NCBI RefSeq assembly: GCF_000312125.1
Contig: NZ_HE978641.1
Location: forward strand, 41,738 to 75,307
Origin: Timonella senegalensis JC301
GTDB taxonomy: Bacteria > Actinomycetota > Actinomycetes > Actinomycetales > Cellulomonadaceae
Direction: 5' to 3'
DNA: 33,570 nucleotides
Positions 8,588 through 16,941 of this stretch are shown here, in pieces (within the stretch, counting starts at the first letter, position 1; every line of letters begins with the position of its first letter). Below the pieces are notes generated by a model. It saw only the letters and a list, made by a program, of their open reading frames with translations, was not told the DNA's origin and did no database searches. The position numbers and the translations under genes were made by a program.

Positions 8588-9631
8588 CTAGACGTGCGTC
8601 ACGGTCAGCGGCATCGAGGAGTCGACTGGGATGTCGAAGTTGGACGGGGCAACGCCCGCTGCAACGAGTGATGAGCCGAGTGCCGCGATCATTGCGCCGT
8701 TGTCGGTGCAGTACTTGATCGGTGGGATGCGCAGGGTGATGCCTGCCTGTGCGCACCGCTCTGCGGCCATGTCGCGCAGCTGCGAGTTGGCAGAGAACCC
8801 TCCACCGACCACGAGCGTGTCCACACCGTGGAGTTCGCAGGCAGCGATGGTCTTCGCGGTCAGAACGTCCGCTACGGCGTCGGCAAAGGAGGCCGCAACG
8901 TCGTTGAGAGGGATCTCGAGGCCCGCGTCTTGGCGGGACTCAACCCAGCGCGCAACTGCGGTCTTGAGCCCGGAGAACGAGAAGTCGTACATGTGCTTTG
9001 CCTGGTCCTTCTTGGACGTCAGCGCACGTGGGAACTTAATCGCAGCGGGGTTTCCCTCGCGAGCCAGGCGGTCGATGTGCGGACCGCCCGGGTATGGAAG
9101 TCCGAGCAGACGGCCTACCTTGTCAAAGGCCTCCCCCGCGGCGTCGTCCAGGGTGGAGCCGAGTTCGTTCACGCCCGTCGCGATGTCGTCAACGAGGAGC
9201 AGGGACGAGTGTCCACCGGACACTACGAGCGCCATGAACTTCTCGGGGAAGTCACCGTGCACCAGCTTGTCAACGGCCGCGTGGCCGACCACGTGGTTCA
9301 CGCCGTAGAGCGGCTTGTTGATGGCAAGGGCCAGTGCCTTCGCAGCGGAGGCACCGATGGTCAGCGGGCCTACAAGCCCAGGGCCTGCGGTCACTGCCAC
9401 GGCGTCCACGTCGGAAAGGTCAACGTTCGCCTCAGACAGTGCGCGGCGCAGGGTCGGGATCATGGCTTCGAGGTGCGCGCGGGACGCGACCTCGGGAATG
9501 ATTCCGCCAAAGCGGGCGTGTTCGTCCATGGACGATGCAACAGCGTCGAACAGCAGCTCGTTGCCGCGCACCAGAGCAACTCCGGTTTCGTCGCATGAGC
9601 TTTCGATACCAAGGATGAGTGGTTCAGACAT
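8588..9631 (-). CDS. tsaD: tRNA N6-adenosine threonylcarbamoyltransferase TsaD
   Basis: TsaD transfers the threonylcarbamoyl group from TC-AMP to A37 of tRNAs that read ANN codons, together with TsaB and TsaE. The 347-aa protein starts [17 protein letters not shown]. It has the iron-binding histidines (in [17 protein letters not shown] and VVGHAAV), the ASKH-fold glycine motif [11 protein letters not shown], and the C-terminal [10 protein letters not shown] and [10 protein letters not shown] segments. It ends the t6A operon, 39 bp downstream of the RimI-sulfurtransferase gene. Its ribosome site is weak next to the ATG; a stronger AAAGGAG lies farther back behind a small hairpin. Confidence 0.97.
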   Translation of the reverse strand: MSEPLILGIESSCDETGVALVRGNELLFDAVASSMDEHARFGGIIPEVASRAHLEAMIPTLRRALSEANVDLSDVDAVAVTAGPGLVGPLTIGASAAKALALAINKPLYGVNHVVGHAAVDKLVHGDFPEKFMALVVSGGHSSLLLVDDIATGVNELGSTLDDAAGEAFDKVGRLLGLPYPGGPHIDRLAREGNPAAIKFPRALTSKKDQAKHMYDFSFSGLKTAVARWVESRQDAGLEIPLNDVAASFADAVADVLTAKTIAACELHGVDTLVVGGGFSANSQLRDMAAERCAQAGITLRIPPIKYCTDNGAMIAALGSSLVAAGVAPSNFDIPVDSSMPLTVTHV

Positions 9632-9641
9632 CTTCTTATTC

Positions 9642-9666
9642 GCCCGGCTGAGCGGGCTTCTCCTTT
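9642..9666 (-). promoter_or_regulatory. Hairpin between an SD-like AAAGGAG and the tsaD start
   Basis: On the minus strand AAAGGAG (9660-9666) is followed by a small hairpin, GCCCG-CTCAGC-CGGGC (9642-9657), and then 10 nt to the tsaD ATG. Folding would bring the ribosome site nearer the start. The role is inferred. Confidence 0.35.
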
Positions 9667-9670
9667 AGAT

Positions 9671-11167
9671 TTACTCGCCGGTCCAGGCGGGCTTGGTGGC
9701 GTCGTTGGACCATTGGGACCACGAGCCCGGGTACAGGGCAGCTTCAATTCCGAGCGATGCGAGCACCGCGATTTCGTGGCTGGCGGTCACTCCGGATCCG
9801 CAGTACACGGCGATTTCGCGCTCGGTGTTGGGCCATGGCGCGTCGCTCTCGCCCGATTCTTGTACTTCGATAACACCGGCCTGCTCGAACACCGAGATGA
9901 GTTCTTCCCAGGGGCGGACCCGCTGGTCGTCACCGAGGAGTGAGAAGGTCGGAACGTTGATGGCACCTGGGATGTGTCCGGCGCGGGGGTCCACGGGTTC
10001 GACTTCGCCGCGGAAGCGTTCGCTTGCGCGGGCGTCGATGAGGATGCCCTCGTCAGCAAATTCACCAGCTGCCTCCGCTGTGATGGTCTCGAGGTGACCG
10101 CCGGTGAGTTCGATGGTGCTTGGCAGGGTCGTGTTCACGCCGGATTCGACAGCGCGGCCCTGGGCCTCCCAGAACGTGATTCCACCGTCGAGGATGCGGA
10201 CGCTGTCCACGCCCGCCCAGCGCAGCAACCACCACAGCCGGGCAGCGGAGGTGCCGCCCACTGCGTCATAGACCACCACTTCGGAGTCAGGCGTGATTCC
10301 CCAGCCGCGGACTGCCCGCTGGAAGTCTGCGAGTTCGGGGAGCGGGTGGCGTCCGTGCGCGGGGTCCGCGGGCGCCGCCAGCTGAGTGTCCAGGTCGCCG
10401 TACAGCGCACCGGGGATGTGCGCGGTCTCGTATCGCTCGCGTCCGTCGGGCACGCCCAGTTGCCAGCGCACGTCGATCAGGCGCAGCGCCGGGTTGTCCA
10501 ACTCGCGGGCGAGCTGGTCCGCGGTGATAAACACCTGGTCACGCACGAGGCTGGTTGGACTCGCTGCGGTCACGTTCTCCCCTTTGTATCGATTCTCGAC
10601 GATCGTGTTCGCCTCTGCGGTCTCGCCCCGTGCCTTCGCCACACCAAAGATGGGGTCCGCGGGCACCGGGGCTGTGGTCTCGAGGAGTTTCCGCATGACG
10701 TATGCGTCGAGGTTCTCCGGCTGGTAATAGCGCTTACGCACGCGAATCGACTCAAACCCGTACTTGGTATACATCGCGATCGCGGGCTCGTTGGTGACAG
10801 CCACCTCGAGCAGAACGGCCTGCGCACGGAGCTGGATCGCGCGGTCAATGAGCGCGTCCATGAGTTTGGTTCCGATCCCCAGATGTTGGCCGCTCTTGGC
10901 CACACCGATCGTCATGATCTGGGCGACATCGCCGTCGAACCATAGCCCTGCGTATCCAACTACGGGGTGGTCACCTGCAGCCACCTGCTCGTCGAACTGT
11001 GCCACCACGTACCAGCGGCCTGGAGCGCCCAGCTCGTCAGAGAGCGCCGAGTAGCTCCACGCACTCATGCCAAAGAGTTCGATCTCGAGCTCGGTGATCC
11101 GGTCGAGGTCTGATGCGCGCATGGGGCGCAGCGTCACGTTGGGTGCGCTGTGGCGGCCGGGTGTCAT
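9671..11167 (-). CDS. RimI-type N-acetyltransferase fused to two-domain sulfurtransferase
   Basis: One 498-aa frame with two enzymes. Residues 10-165 are a GNAT acetyltransferase of the RimI type (acetyl-CoA loop SGQHLGIGTKLMDAL; YGFESIRVRKRYY), which in other bacteria acetylates the N-terminus of ribosomal protein S18. Residues 200-498 are two tandem rhodanese domains of the thiosulfate/3-mercaptopyruvate sulfurtransferase type. The first is inactive; the second has the active loop CGSGVTA with the nucleophile at Cys456. The start ATG overlaps the tsaB stop as ATGA. At the junction AAAGGGGAG precedes an in-frame GTG (10571-10573), so a separate 300-aa sulfurtransferase could also be made. 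RimI beside tsaB/tsaD is standard; the fusion is not. A sequencing error that removed a stop codon is possible but there is no frameshift. Confidence 0.85.
   Translation of the reverse strand: MTPGRHSAPNVTLRPMRASDLDRITELEIELFGMSAWSYSALSDELGAPGRWYVVAQFDEQVAAGDHPVVGYAGLWFDGDVAQIMTIGVAKSGQHLGIGTKLMDALIDRAIQLRAQAVLLEVAVTNEPAIAMYTKYGFESIRVRKRYYQPENLDAYVMRKLLETTAPVPADPIFGVAKARGETAEANTIVENRYKGENVTAASPTSLVRDQVFITADQLARELDNPALRLIDVRWQLGVPDGRERYETAHIPGALYGDLDTQLAAPADPAHGRHPLPELADFQRAVRGWGITPDSEVVVYDAVGGTSAARLWWLLRWAGVDSVRILDGGITFWEAQGRAVESGVNTTLPSTIELTGGHLETITAEAAGEFADEGILIDARASERFRGEVEPVDPRAGHIPGAINVPTFSLLGDDQRVRPWEELISVFEQAGVIEVQESGESDAPWPNTEREIAVYCGSGVTASHEIAVLASLGIEAALYPGSWSQWSNDATKPAWTGE
10571..10585 (-). 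promoter_or_regulatory. Internal ribosome site and GTG start inside the RimI-sulfurtransferase gene
   Basis: On the minus strand AAAGGGGAG, AAC, GTG. The GTG is in frame and starts a 300-aa sulfurtransferase, a normal length for a stand-alone enzyme of that family. Confidence 0.6.
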
Positions 11168-11871
11168 CCGAGTGCGCGCTTTCGTGCGCCGGGCACCTGT
11201 GCGTCCGGACGGCGGAGGTAGAGCGGGGTGGTGGGCTGGTCCACACCTGCACCCCGGCGAGCCAGCGCGAGCTGTGCTAGGACCGTGGTGGATGGGACTG
11301 CGGGTTCGGAGCGCACGTCTGCACCAGCGAACGCCTCCGCGTACAGTGCGGCACCCTCACCCACTACAACTGCGCCCCTAGCGAGTCCGGTCTCGATCAG
11401 GTCCGCGGCGGAGGCCACCTCGGGACCCTCAACCACGGTGACCTCAGGGACGCCCTGAGCGGTAAGCTCCCCCACCGTATACAGCGCGTAGTAGACCTCG
11501 CGGCGGCGCGCATCAGACACGGCCAGAACCTTGGTTCCCGCTTCCAGCGCGTGGATCTGCGCGGCCTCGGCTGCGAGCGCGTCAAGACTGCACACGCCAA
11601 GTGGCTCGGTGCCCACACCAAACGCGAACGTCCGGCCGGTGACCAGACCCACGCGAAGTCCCGTGAACGGTGCCGGCCCAGTCCCGGCCACCACTGTGGT
11701 GACTGACGAAGAGTCCAAGCCAGACTCGTCGAAAATCTCTTTAATGAGCGGAGTGAGCAGCTCCGCGTGGCGGCGCTGCTCGCGCAGCGTGCGGGACGCG
11801 ATCGCGGTGCCGTCATCGCTCAGGAGCGAGACGGATACAGCGGCAGAGGTATCTACACAAAGAACAGTCAC
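11164..11871 (-). CDS. tsaB: tRNA threonylcarbamoyladenosine biosynthesis protein TsaB
   Basis: TsaB is the catalytically inactive partner of TsaD in t6A synthesis. The 235-aa ASKH-fold protein starts TVLCVDTSAAVSVSLL and carries the family segments RRHAELLTPLI, VVAGTGPAPFTGLRVGL and a DARRREVYYALY stretch. It begins with GTG. There is no good Shine-Dalgarno sequence, but TAGGCT lies 6 nt before the GTG, so an internal leaderless start is possible. The stop overlaps the start of the RimI fusion gene by four bases, which implies coupled translation. Confidence 0.93.
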   Translation of the reverse strand: MTVLCVDTSAAVSVSLLSDDGTAIASRTLREQRRHAELLTPLIKEIFDESGLDSSSVTTVVAGTGPAPFTGLRVGLVTGRTFAFGVGTEPLGVCSLDALAAEAAQIHALEAGTKVLAVSDARRREVYYALYTVGELTAQGVPEVTVVEGPEVASAADLIETGLARGAVVVGEGAALYAEAFAGADVRSEPAVPSTTVLAQLALARRGAGVDQPTTPLYLRRPDAQVPGARKRALG

Positions 11872-11914
11872 GGTTTTAGCCTACTTGTCCAAACGTTTAT
11901 GGGGGTATCCGCGC

Positions 11915-12460
11915 CTAGAGGGACGCGTGGGATGCGGGAGCAGGGGTGGCGAATGTGATGTCCACGTCGGCCCAGCGCTCACCAAACGTGGTGAGGGTGA
12001 CTGCGCGGGTTCCCACCTCGGCGCCGTCAATGTCTGTGGTGTCCGCGTCGATTCCGCCATGCGGGCGGTTGAGCACGATCTCGATACGGTCGCCGGCGAT
12101 GCCTTCAACAAGGCCTACGCCCCACTCGACAACGGTCACGGCCTCGTCCAGGGACGAGTCGAGGTCGAGTGCGTCGACCTCCTCGAGCGAGCCGAGGCGG
12201 TAGGCGTCCACGTGCACGAGTGCGGGGCCATCGGTGAGCGATGGGTGCTCGCGCGCAATGATGAAGGTCGGTGAGGCGACCTGACCGCGGATGCCAAGGC
12301 CAGCGCCGATGCCCTGGGTCAGGGTGGTCTTACCCGCGCCGAGGTCCCCCGTCAGCATGACGAGGTCTCCGGCGCGCAGGAGGCCCGCCAGCTGGGTTCC
12401 GAACGCGCGCGTAGCGTCGGCGTCAGGAAGATCAGTTGTGTAGATGCGCGTAGTGGTCAC
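11915..12460 (-). CDS. tsaE: tRNA threonylcarbamoyladenosine biosynthesis ATPase TsaE
   Basis: TsaE is the P-loop ATPase that resets the TsaD-TsaB complex during t6A synthesis. From the GTG at 12460 it has 181 aa. The Walker A motif is TGDLGAGKTT (about residues 37-46), followed by the SPTFIIAREH segment, the VHVDAYRLGSLEEVDAL Walker B region and the VVEWGVG motif. I chose the GTG because GGAGG lies 10 nt upstream and the protein then starts at the conserved region; a longer frame to 12544 would add 28 non-homologous residues. The following tsaB gene is 43 bp downstream. Confidence 0.93.
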   Translation of the reverse strand: MTTTRIYTTDLPDADATRAFGTQLAGLLRAGDLVMLTGDLGAGKTTLTQGIGAGLGIRGQVASPTFIIAREHPSLTDGPALVHVDAYRLGSLEEVDALDLDSSLDEAVTVVEWGVGLVEGIAGDRIEIVLNRPHGGIDADTTDIDGAEVGTRAVTLTTFGERWADVDITFATPAPASHASL

Positions 12461-12566
12461 GTTCCTATTATCCTCCGGTCTGTGTGCCGCAGTAGCCGCC
12501 GTCCGCATGGCATTCGGCACAGAGTGGGTATGGGTGCAGGTCACTATTCTGCTGAAAGGGGCAGTG

Positions 12567-12653
12567 ATGGCGGGCGCACACCAAAAGGCGGCGGGGCCGC
12601 AGCGGCGCCGCTATTGCGGCAACAAGCGCCGCCGGGGCACGCTGTCTGCCTAG
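12567..12653 (+). CDS. Possible 28-aa arginine-rich small protein
   Basis: A short plus-strand frame between two minus-strand genes. AAAGGGG lies 5 nt before the ATG, a good ribosome site, and most codons end in G or C as in real genes here. The product is very basic (QRRRYCGNKRRRG in the middle) and could bind RNA or the ribosome. I compared it from memory with the small actinobacterial ribosomal proteins bL37 and bS22 and saw no match. It overlaps the end of alr by four bases antisense. The DNA is also GC-rich and self-complementary (GGCGGCG...CGCCGCC), so it may simply be a hairpin region between alr and tsaE. Confidence 0.3.
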   Translation: MAGAHQKAAGPQRRRYCGNKRRRGTLSA

Positions 12654-13897
12654 GAGACGGGGTGATCCACGTACACGCGCGGGATGCGCTCGCCTAGGCG
12701 AGTCACCACTTCATAGCTGATGGTGCCGCAGGCCTGAGCCCAGTCCTCGGCGGTTGGGTCGCCGTGGTTCTCGTCCCCGAACAGTACCGCCACGTCGCCC
12801 GCGTGCGCATGAGAGTCGGTGCCCAGGTCCACCACGAACTGGTCCATGCAGACCCTTCCCGCGATGCGCAGGTGTTGCTCGCCCACCCGCACAGGCGCAC
12901 CGAGTCCACCCGTTGCGGTGGTTCCCGAGGCGTGGCGAGGGATCCCGTCAGCGTAGCCGAGCGGAACTATGCCCACCTTGGTGTCCGCATCGGTGGTGTA
13001 CTGGTGCCCGTAGGACACGCCATGGCCCTTGGGAAGTTCCTTGACAGTGGCGAGGTGCGCCTCGAGGCGCATGGCGGGCACGAGACCAAAGTGTGCAGGA
13101 CCACCGATCTGTGGCGAGGGTGAAAGCCCATATACGGCGAGGCCCGGGCGGACCAGGTCGTAGTACATGCGCGGGTTGGTCAGGGTGGCCGCCGAGTTGG
13201 CGATGTGCCGCAGCTCAAGGTGGGCGCCGGCCTGCTCCGCCATGGCGATTGCGCGGTCAAACACGTCGGCTTGGGCGAGAACGGTGGGGTGCTCGGGCTC
13301 GTCAGCAAAGGCAAAGTGCGACCAGATGCCCACGAACTCGAGGTCACCCGCGTTCTGTGCAGCGATGAGCGGGGAAATTACTTCTCCCAGGTGGTCGAGC
13401 GTATAGCCGTTGCGGCCCAGACCCGTGTCGACCTTGAGGTGGACGCGCGCGACTCGGCCGAGGGTCCGCGCGGCGTGCGCGACAGCCTCCGCCGCCTCAG
13501 GGGTTGCCACGGATACGTCAATGTCGAGTGAGATGAGCTCCGCGTAGTCAATGCCTGGAGCGTGCAGCCACGTGAGGATCGGCGCGGTGATGCCGGCACT
13601 GCGCAGCACGAGGGCCTCGGACGCCTGGGCGGTTCCGAGCCAGGTCGCCCCCGCCTGGAGGCTCGCCGTTGCTACCTCGACCAGTCCGTGGCCGTACGCG
13701 TCAGCCTTGACCACTGCCATCACGTGCGTGCTCGGTGAGTGCGCGTGGACCTTCTCCACCATGGATGAAACGTTGTGGCGGATTGCCGCAAGGTTGATGA
13801 CCGCTCGCCCCGGGTACGCGGCCGCGGCGTCGATGGCCGAGATATCTAGTTCTGTGGCAGCGAGGGGCATGTGCGCGATGCGGGGAGTGTCAGTCAC
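12650..13897 (-). CDS. alr: Alanine racemase
   Basis: Alr converts L-alanine to D-alanine for peptidoglycan using pyridoxal phosphate. The 415-aa protein has the PLP lysine in VVKADAYGHG (Lys64), the N-terminal barrel motif AVINLAAIRHNV, the VKVDTGLGRNG loop, RPGLAVYG, the catalytic tyrosine region in GVSYGHQYTT, and the C-terminal GRVCMDQFVVDLG. The GTG start has only GAAGG very close by; an ATG at codon 10 (13870) is an alternative. It lies upstream of tsaE on the same strand with a 189-bp gap, as in M. tuberculosis. Confidence 0.96.
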   Translation of the reverse strand: MTDTPRIAHMPLAATELDISAIDAAAAYPGRAVINLAAIRHNVSSMVEKVHAHSPSTHVMAVVKADAYGHGLVEVATASLQAGATWLGTAQASEALVLRSAGITAPILTWLHAPGIDYAELISLDIDVSVATPEAAEAVAHAARTLGRVARVHLKVDTGLGRNGYTLDHLGEVISPLIAAQNAGDLEFVGIWSHFAFADEPEHPTVLAQADVFDRAIAMAEQAGAHLELRHIANSAATLTNPRMYYDLVRPGLAVYGLSPSPQIGGPAHFGLVPAMRLEAHLATVKELPKGHGVSYGHQYTTDADTKVGIVPLGYADGIPRHASGTTATGGLGAPVRVGEQHLRIAGRVCMDQFVVDLGTDSHAHAGDVAVLFGDENHGDPTAEDWAQACGTISYEVVTRLGERIPRVYVDHPVS

Positions 13898-13954
13898 GCC
13901 TTCTATTCTGCCACCGCGCTGGGTTTGTGCTGGGCGCGCCCGGTAAAGGTCGTG

Positions 13955-15190
13955 TTAAGAACGCGGCTGTTGCGCGCTTCCAAGCCGCACCACGAGATCC
14001 GCCCTGCCCCGGCTCGCCGCGATCGCGTCGGCGTTGCGTTGGTCCGTGCCGAGCGCCCAGTCGATCGCGTCCTGTGGAGACCTCCCATGCTCGATGTGCC
14101 GCAGGACCAGCCGGTCCACGCGCGTATGTTCGTCGGGCTCGAGGTACCAGGTCTCCGTGCACAACTCCCGTGCGAGCGTCCACGGCTCGCGATCGAGCAG
14201 CAGGTAGTTCCCTTCGGTGATGATCACGGTTGCGTCGAGAGGCACTACAACGTCGGCGCCGTACGACTCCTCTATTTCGCGGTGGAACCCCGGCACGTAT
14301 ACGTCGTGCTCTCCCCGTGCGATCCTGCGCAGCGCCTCCACGTAGCCGTGGGCGTCAAAAGTGTCGGGCGCGCCCTTGACGGCGCTCAGTCCCAGCCTGC
14401 CCAGTTGGGCGTTGGACAGGTGAAAGCCGTCGAGCGGCAGCTGCGCTGCCTTAACTCCGCCTCGTTCCAGATTTTCGACGATCTTGGTTGCGAATGTGGT
14501 CTTGCCCGCTCCCGGCGGGCCCACTATTGCCACGATCGTGCGCGCAGCCGTGGCACGGGCGTCCTTACCGTCCGCAAGCGAATCGGGCGTGCGTGGCAGG
14601 CCAATTTCGGAGAGCGGGTCTAGGCGGCTCGGCTCGTTTGAGGTGGTCAAACTCGCAAGGATCCGCTGAGCAAGGAGGGTTGGCGCAAGGTCTTCGGGCA
14701 GCTCGAGTTCGATGGCGCTCGAGCTGTCACTGGGGGTGGCCGCGAGTGCCACGCCGTATGGGGGTGTGGGCGCGTTGAGCTGGTCCACTAGGCCAGCGAG
14801 GTCGCGTAGGTGAAGGGTCCACCCCTCTATCCGCTCAGCCTTGAGCGCCTCGCTCCCTGGCCCGTCACCCAGCCCGTCCTCGGTGACCCTGACCAGGGTG
14901 GTGTGCTCGGACGCTTGCACGAGCGTGATGCGCGCGCGCAGCGCAGGCTCGCTGCCGTAGTCGGACCATTCAAACCCGAGGGCTTCGCCGTGTACGACCT
15001 CTAGCACCACGCCCTGCGCGAATCCCTCGCCCTGTTCGGTCTCCCAGGTTTCCCGCAGTGGTGCGCCCTCTCGGGGGTCAAACACCAGCTGCGGCCACCA
15101 CTCATTGCGACCAGCAGTGAGTAGCTCCCACGTGCGCTGGGGTGTGGCGTTGACCTGCCGGCTCACTTCGATCCAGTCCTGCTCAGCCAT
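13955..15190 (-). CDS. SRPBCC (AHSA1/START-like) domain fused to P-loop nucleoside/nucleotide kinase-like domain
   Basis: A 411-aa two-domain protein. Residues 5-145 show the SRPBCC pattern: IEVSRQVNATPQRTWELLT, NEWWPQLVFDP, LGFEWSDYG, TTLVRVTEDG and a final GWTLHLRDLAGLV helix. These folds bind hydrophobic ligands or chaperones. Residues 190-405 are a P-loop kinase of the uridine kinase/pantothenate kinase/fructokinase-like superfamily: Walker A GPPGAGKTT, LPLDGFHLSN, the DTFDA box and the VIITEGNYLLL strand. The substrate is unknown. I chose the ATG at 15190, which has GAGG 7 nt upstream; it overlaps the nnr stop by 8 bp, so translation is probably coupled. A frame to 15238 would add 16 residues inside nnr. 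Confidence 0.83.
   Translation of the reverse strand: MAEQDWIEVSRQVNATPQRTWELLTAGRNEWWPQLVFDPREGAPLRETWETEQGEGFAQGVVLEVVHGEALGFEWSDYGSEPALRARITLVQASEHTTLVRVTEDGLGDGPGSEALKAERIEGWTLHLRDLAGLVDQLNAPTPPYGVALAATPSDSSSAIELELPEDLAPTLLAQRILASLTTSNEPSRLDPLSEIGLPRTPDSLADGKDARATAARTIVAIVGPPGAGKTTFATKIVENLERGGVKAAQLPLDGFHLSNAQLGRLGLSAVKGAPDTFDAHGYVEALRRIARGEHDVYVPGFHREIEESYGADVVVPLDATVIITEGNYLLLDREPWTLARELCTETWYLEPDEHTRVDRLVLRHIEHGRSPQDAIDWALGTDQRNADAIAASRGRADLVVRLGSAQQPRS
14470..14482 (+). repeat. GATTTTCGACGAT repeat, copy 2 (inside a gene)
   Basis: The same 13-mer as at 4587, but within the coding sequence of the SRPBCC-kinase gene, where it encodes part of KIVENLE. No pairing arm follows it. Confidence 0.7.
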
Positions 15191-16883
15191 TGTGTACCTC
15201 GCTCTTGTTGGCAGCTGCGCTGGCTGCCGGTGCTCCAAGTTCGCTGCATACGGCGGGGATCGACTCTATGATGTCGCTCGCACGAATGGGCCGGCTCTGT
15301 GGCTCATCCGCCCTTCCTCCGCGCCCGGAGCACTCCCCTGCGGCAATAGTGCCCGCCCGCCCATGGAGATAGGCGGCTCCCGCCGCCGCGAGCGCCCAGT
15401 CATCCCCGTCCAGCGTTCTGCCCCCAGCTTCAGCGTCCGCCGAAGCGAGAGCAAGGCACGCGGCGAGGATTCCCGCCAGTACGTCTCCGGAGCCTGCCGT
15501 GGCGAGGCGGGGCGTGCCGCTTGAGGCCACGAAGGTTCGTTCGGGGCCTGCCACGATGGTCGCGGGGCCCTTTGCCACCACGGTGGCTCCGGTGAGATCG
15601 TGGGCGCGGCGCGCATGCGCGAGTGGGCTGGCCTCCACGTCGGCGCGCGTCACGTGTTCTCCGAGCGCGCTCAGTAGACCAGCGAGTTCACCGGCGTGCG
15701 GGGCCAGAACGTGACGCGGACCGAGTAACCCAGCTAACTCTCTGGTAATCAGGGCCAAAGCGCCGGCGTCAACAACCACAGGAACCTCCCTTGCAAGGAG
15801 GTCGATCAGGCGGGCGCGCAGCGCATCACCGGGTTCCATGCCCGAGCCGATCAGGTGGGACTGGACGCGGCCGTAGGCCGGAACTGCCTCGGGCGCCGCG
15901 GGGACGAGCGCGTCGAATACCACGCGTTCTCCCAGGTAACGGACCATGCCCGGGCCACAGACGAGCGCGGCGCGCGTGGCAAGGATGCCCGCGCCGGGGT
16001 ACTGCGGGGAGCCCGCTTCGATGCCCACCACGCCTCGTACGTACTTGTGAGCAGAGCTACTGGGCCGAGCCACTAGTGCTCGCAAGAGCCCGGAGGAGAA
16101 GTCGCTCGGCTCGATCACGGAGCACACTGGCTCCCCTAGATCCAGCCCGAGGTCCACTACGTGCACCCGGCCGGCTAGTTCGTTCGAGGGCGGAACAGCC
16201 AGCCCAACCTTGAGCGCCCCGAACGTCACGGTAGTATCCGCCCTTAGAATCGCGGGTGCAGCAGCGGAGTTTCCCAGCAAACCTGCGCCGCCGCTGATTG
16301 CACCCCTCGTTGCATCAATCCCGCTCGGCAGATCCACTGCCACAATGCGGGGCGCCGTCAGATTTAGCCCACGTGGAGCCTCGAGCCACGTCTCCTCCGG
16401 GCTCTCCACCGCAAGCCGGGTCTCCTCCAGCCGCGCCGACAGCGCACCAACAAACGCGCCGGTCCTTCCTCGCGCGGGGGTGTCCGCACCGATCCCCAGC
16501 ACGCCATCCACCAGCACATCCGCCCGCAGGCATAGCGCCACGAGCCCTTCCACATTCGACTCGGTAAGTACATGCACCCTTGCGTTGGTGCCTCGCACGG
16601 CCGTCAGCCCTGACTCGTGCGCGCGCTCCCCTACCAGGACCACGTCCACGCCCACCGGCCTGCGGGCCATGTGCGCGGCGGCAAACAGGGCGTCACCGCC
16701 GTTGTTCCCGGTCCCCACCAAGAACGCGGCGCGTGACCCTGCGAGCCCCCCTCGGCGTTCCCGCAGTTCCGTAACAACGTTCTGATACAGGGCAAATGCG
16801 GCGCGGGCCATGAGTGGCTCACCCGCTTCCAAGAGCGGAAGCTCGGCGTCCCTGACCTGCGTGGCTGTGTAGGCGTGCCTCAT
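15183..16883 (-). CDS. nnr: Bifunctional NAD(P)H-hydrate repair enzyme (epimerase + ADP-dependent dehydratase)
   Basis: Nnr repairs hydrated NADH and NADPH. The N-terminal half is the NnrE epimerase (MRHAYTATQVRDAE; GTGNNGGDALFAAAHM; VDLPSGIDATRGAI), which interconverts the R and S hydrates. The C-terminal half is the NnrD dehydratase of the ribokinase-like fold, with VVDAGAL, LAPHAGELAGLL, VVAKGPATIV and the nucleotide motif TAGSGDVLAGILAA. From the ATG at 16883 it has 566 aa. GGAGG precedes this ATG but only one base away; a longer frame would run into the divergent oxidoreductase gene, so I kept 16883. The downstream SRPBCC-kinase gene overlaps its end. Confidence 0.93.
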   Translation of the reverse strand: MRHAYTATQVRDAELPLLEAGEPLMARAAFALYQNVVTELRERRGGLAGSRAAFLVGTGNNGGDALFAAAHMARRPVGVDVVLVGERAHESGLTAVRGTNARVHVLTESNVEGLVALCLRADVLVDGVLGIGADTPARGRTGAFVGALSARLEETRLAVESPEETWLEAPRGLNLTAPRIVAVDLPSGIDATRGAISGGAGLLGNSAAAPAILRADTTVTFGALKVGLAVPPSNELAGRVHVVDLGLDLGEPVCSVIEPSDFSSGLLRALVARPSSSAHKYVRGVVGIEAGSPQYPGAGILATRAALVCGPGMVRYLGERVVFDALVPAAPEAVPAYGRVQSHLIGSGMEPGDALRARLIDLLAREVPVVVDAGALALITRELAGLLGPRHVLAPHAGELAGLLSALGEHVTRADVEASPLAHARRAHDLTGATVVAKGPATIVAGPERTFVASSGTPRLATAGSGDVLAGILAACLALASADAEAGGRTLDGDDWALAAAGAAYLHGRAGTIAAGECSGRGGRADEPQSRPIRASDIIESIPAVCSELGAPAASAAANKSEVHNG

Positions 16884-16941
16884 TCCTCCATCATGCCACC
16901 GGCGCGCTGCGGGCGGTCCACCAAGTTCGCGCGGTGACCAG

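Noticed and set aside
10590..10605. TCGACGATCG in the RimI-sulfurtransferase linker as another member of the palindrome family
   Set aside because: There is no pairing arm and the similarity is limited to a few bases within coding sequence.
9974..10945. A 323-codon plus-strand frame opposite the RimI-sulfurtransferase gene
   Set aside because: It has no ribosome site and no recognisable motif, and the opposite strand encodes clear enzyme domains over the same stretch.
12444..12653. A 69-codon plus-strand frame containing the small basic ORF
   Set aside because: Its first part lies over the tsaE start and control region and looks like random hydrophobic sequence; only the last 28 codons have a ribosome site.
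15191..15238. An upstream start for the SRPBCC-kinase protein adding 16 residues
   Set aside because: The ATG at 15190 has a well-placed ribosome site and begins at the conserved domain.
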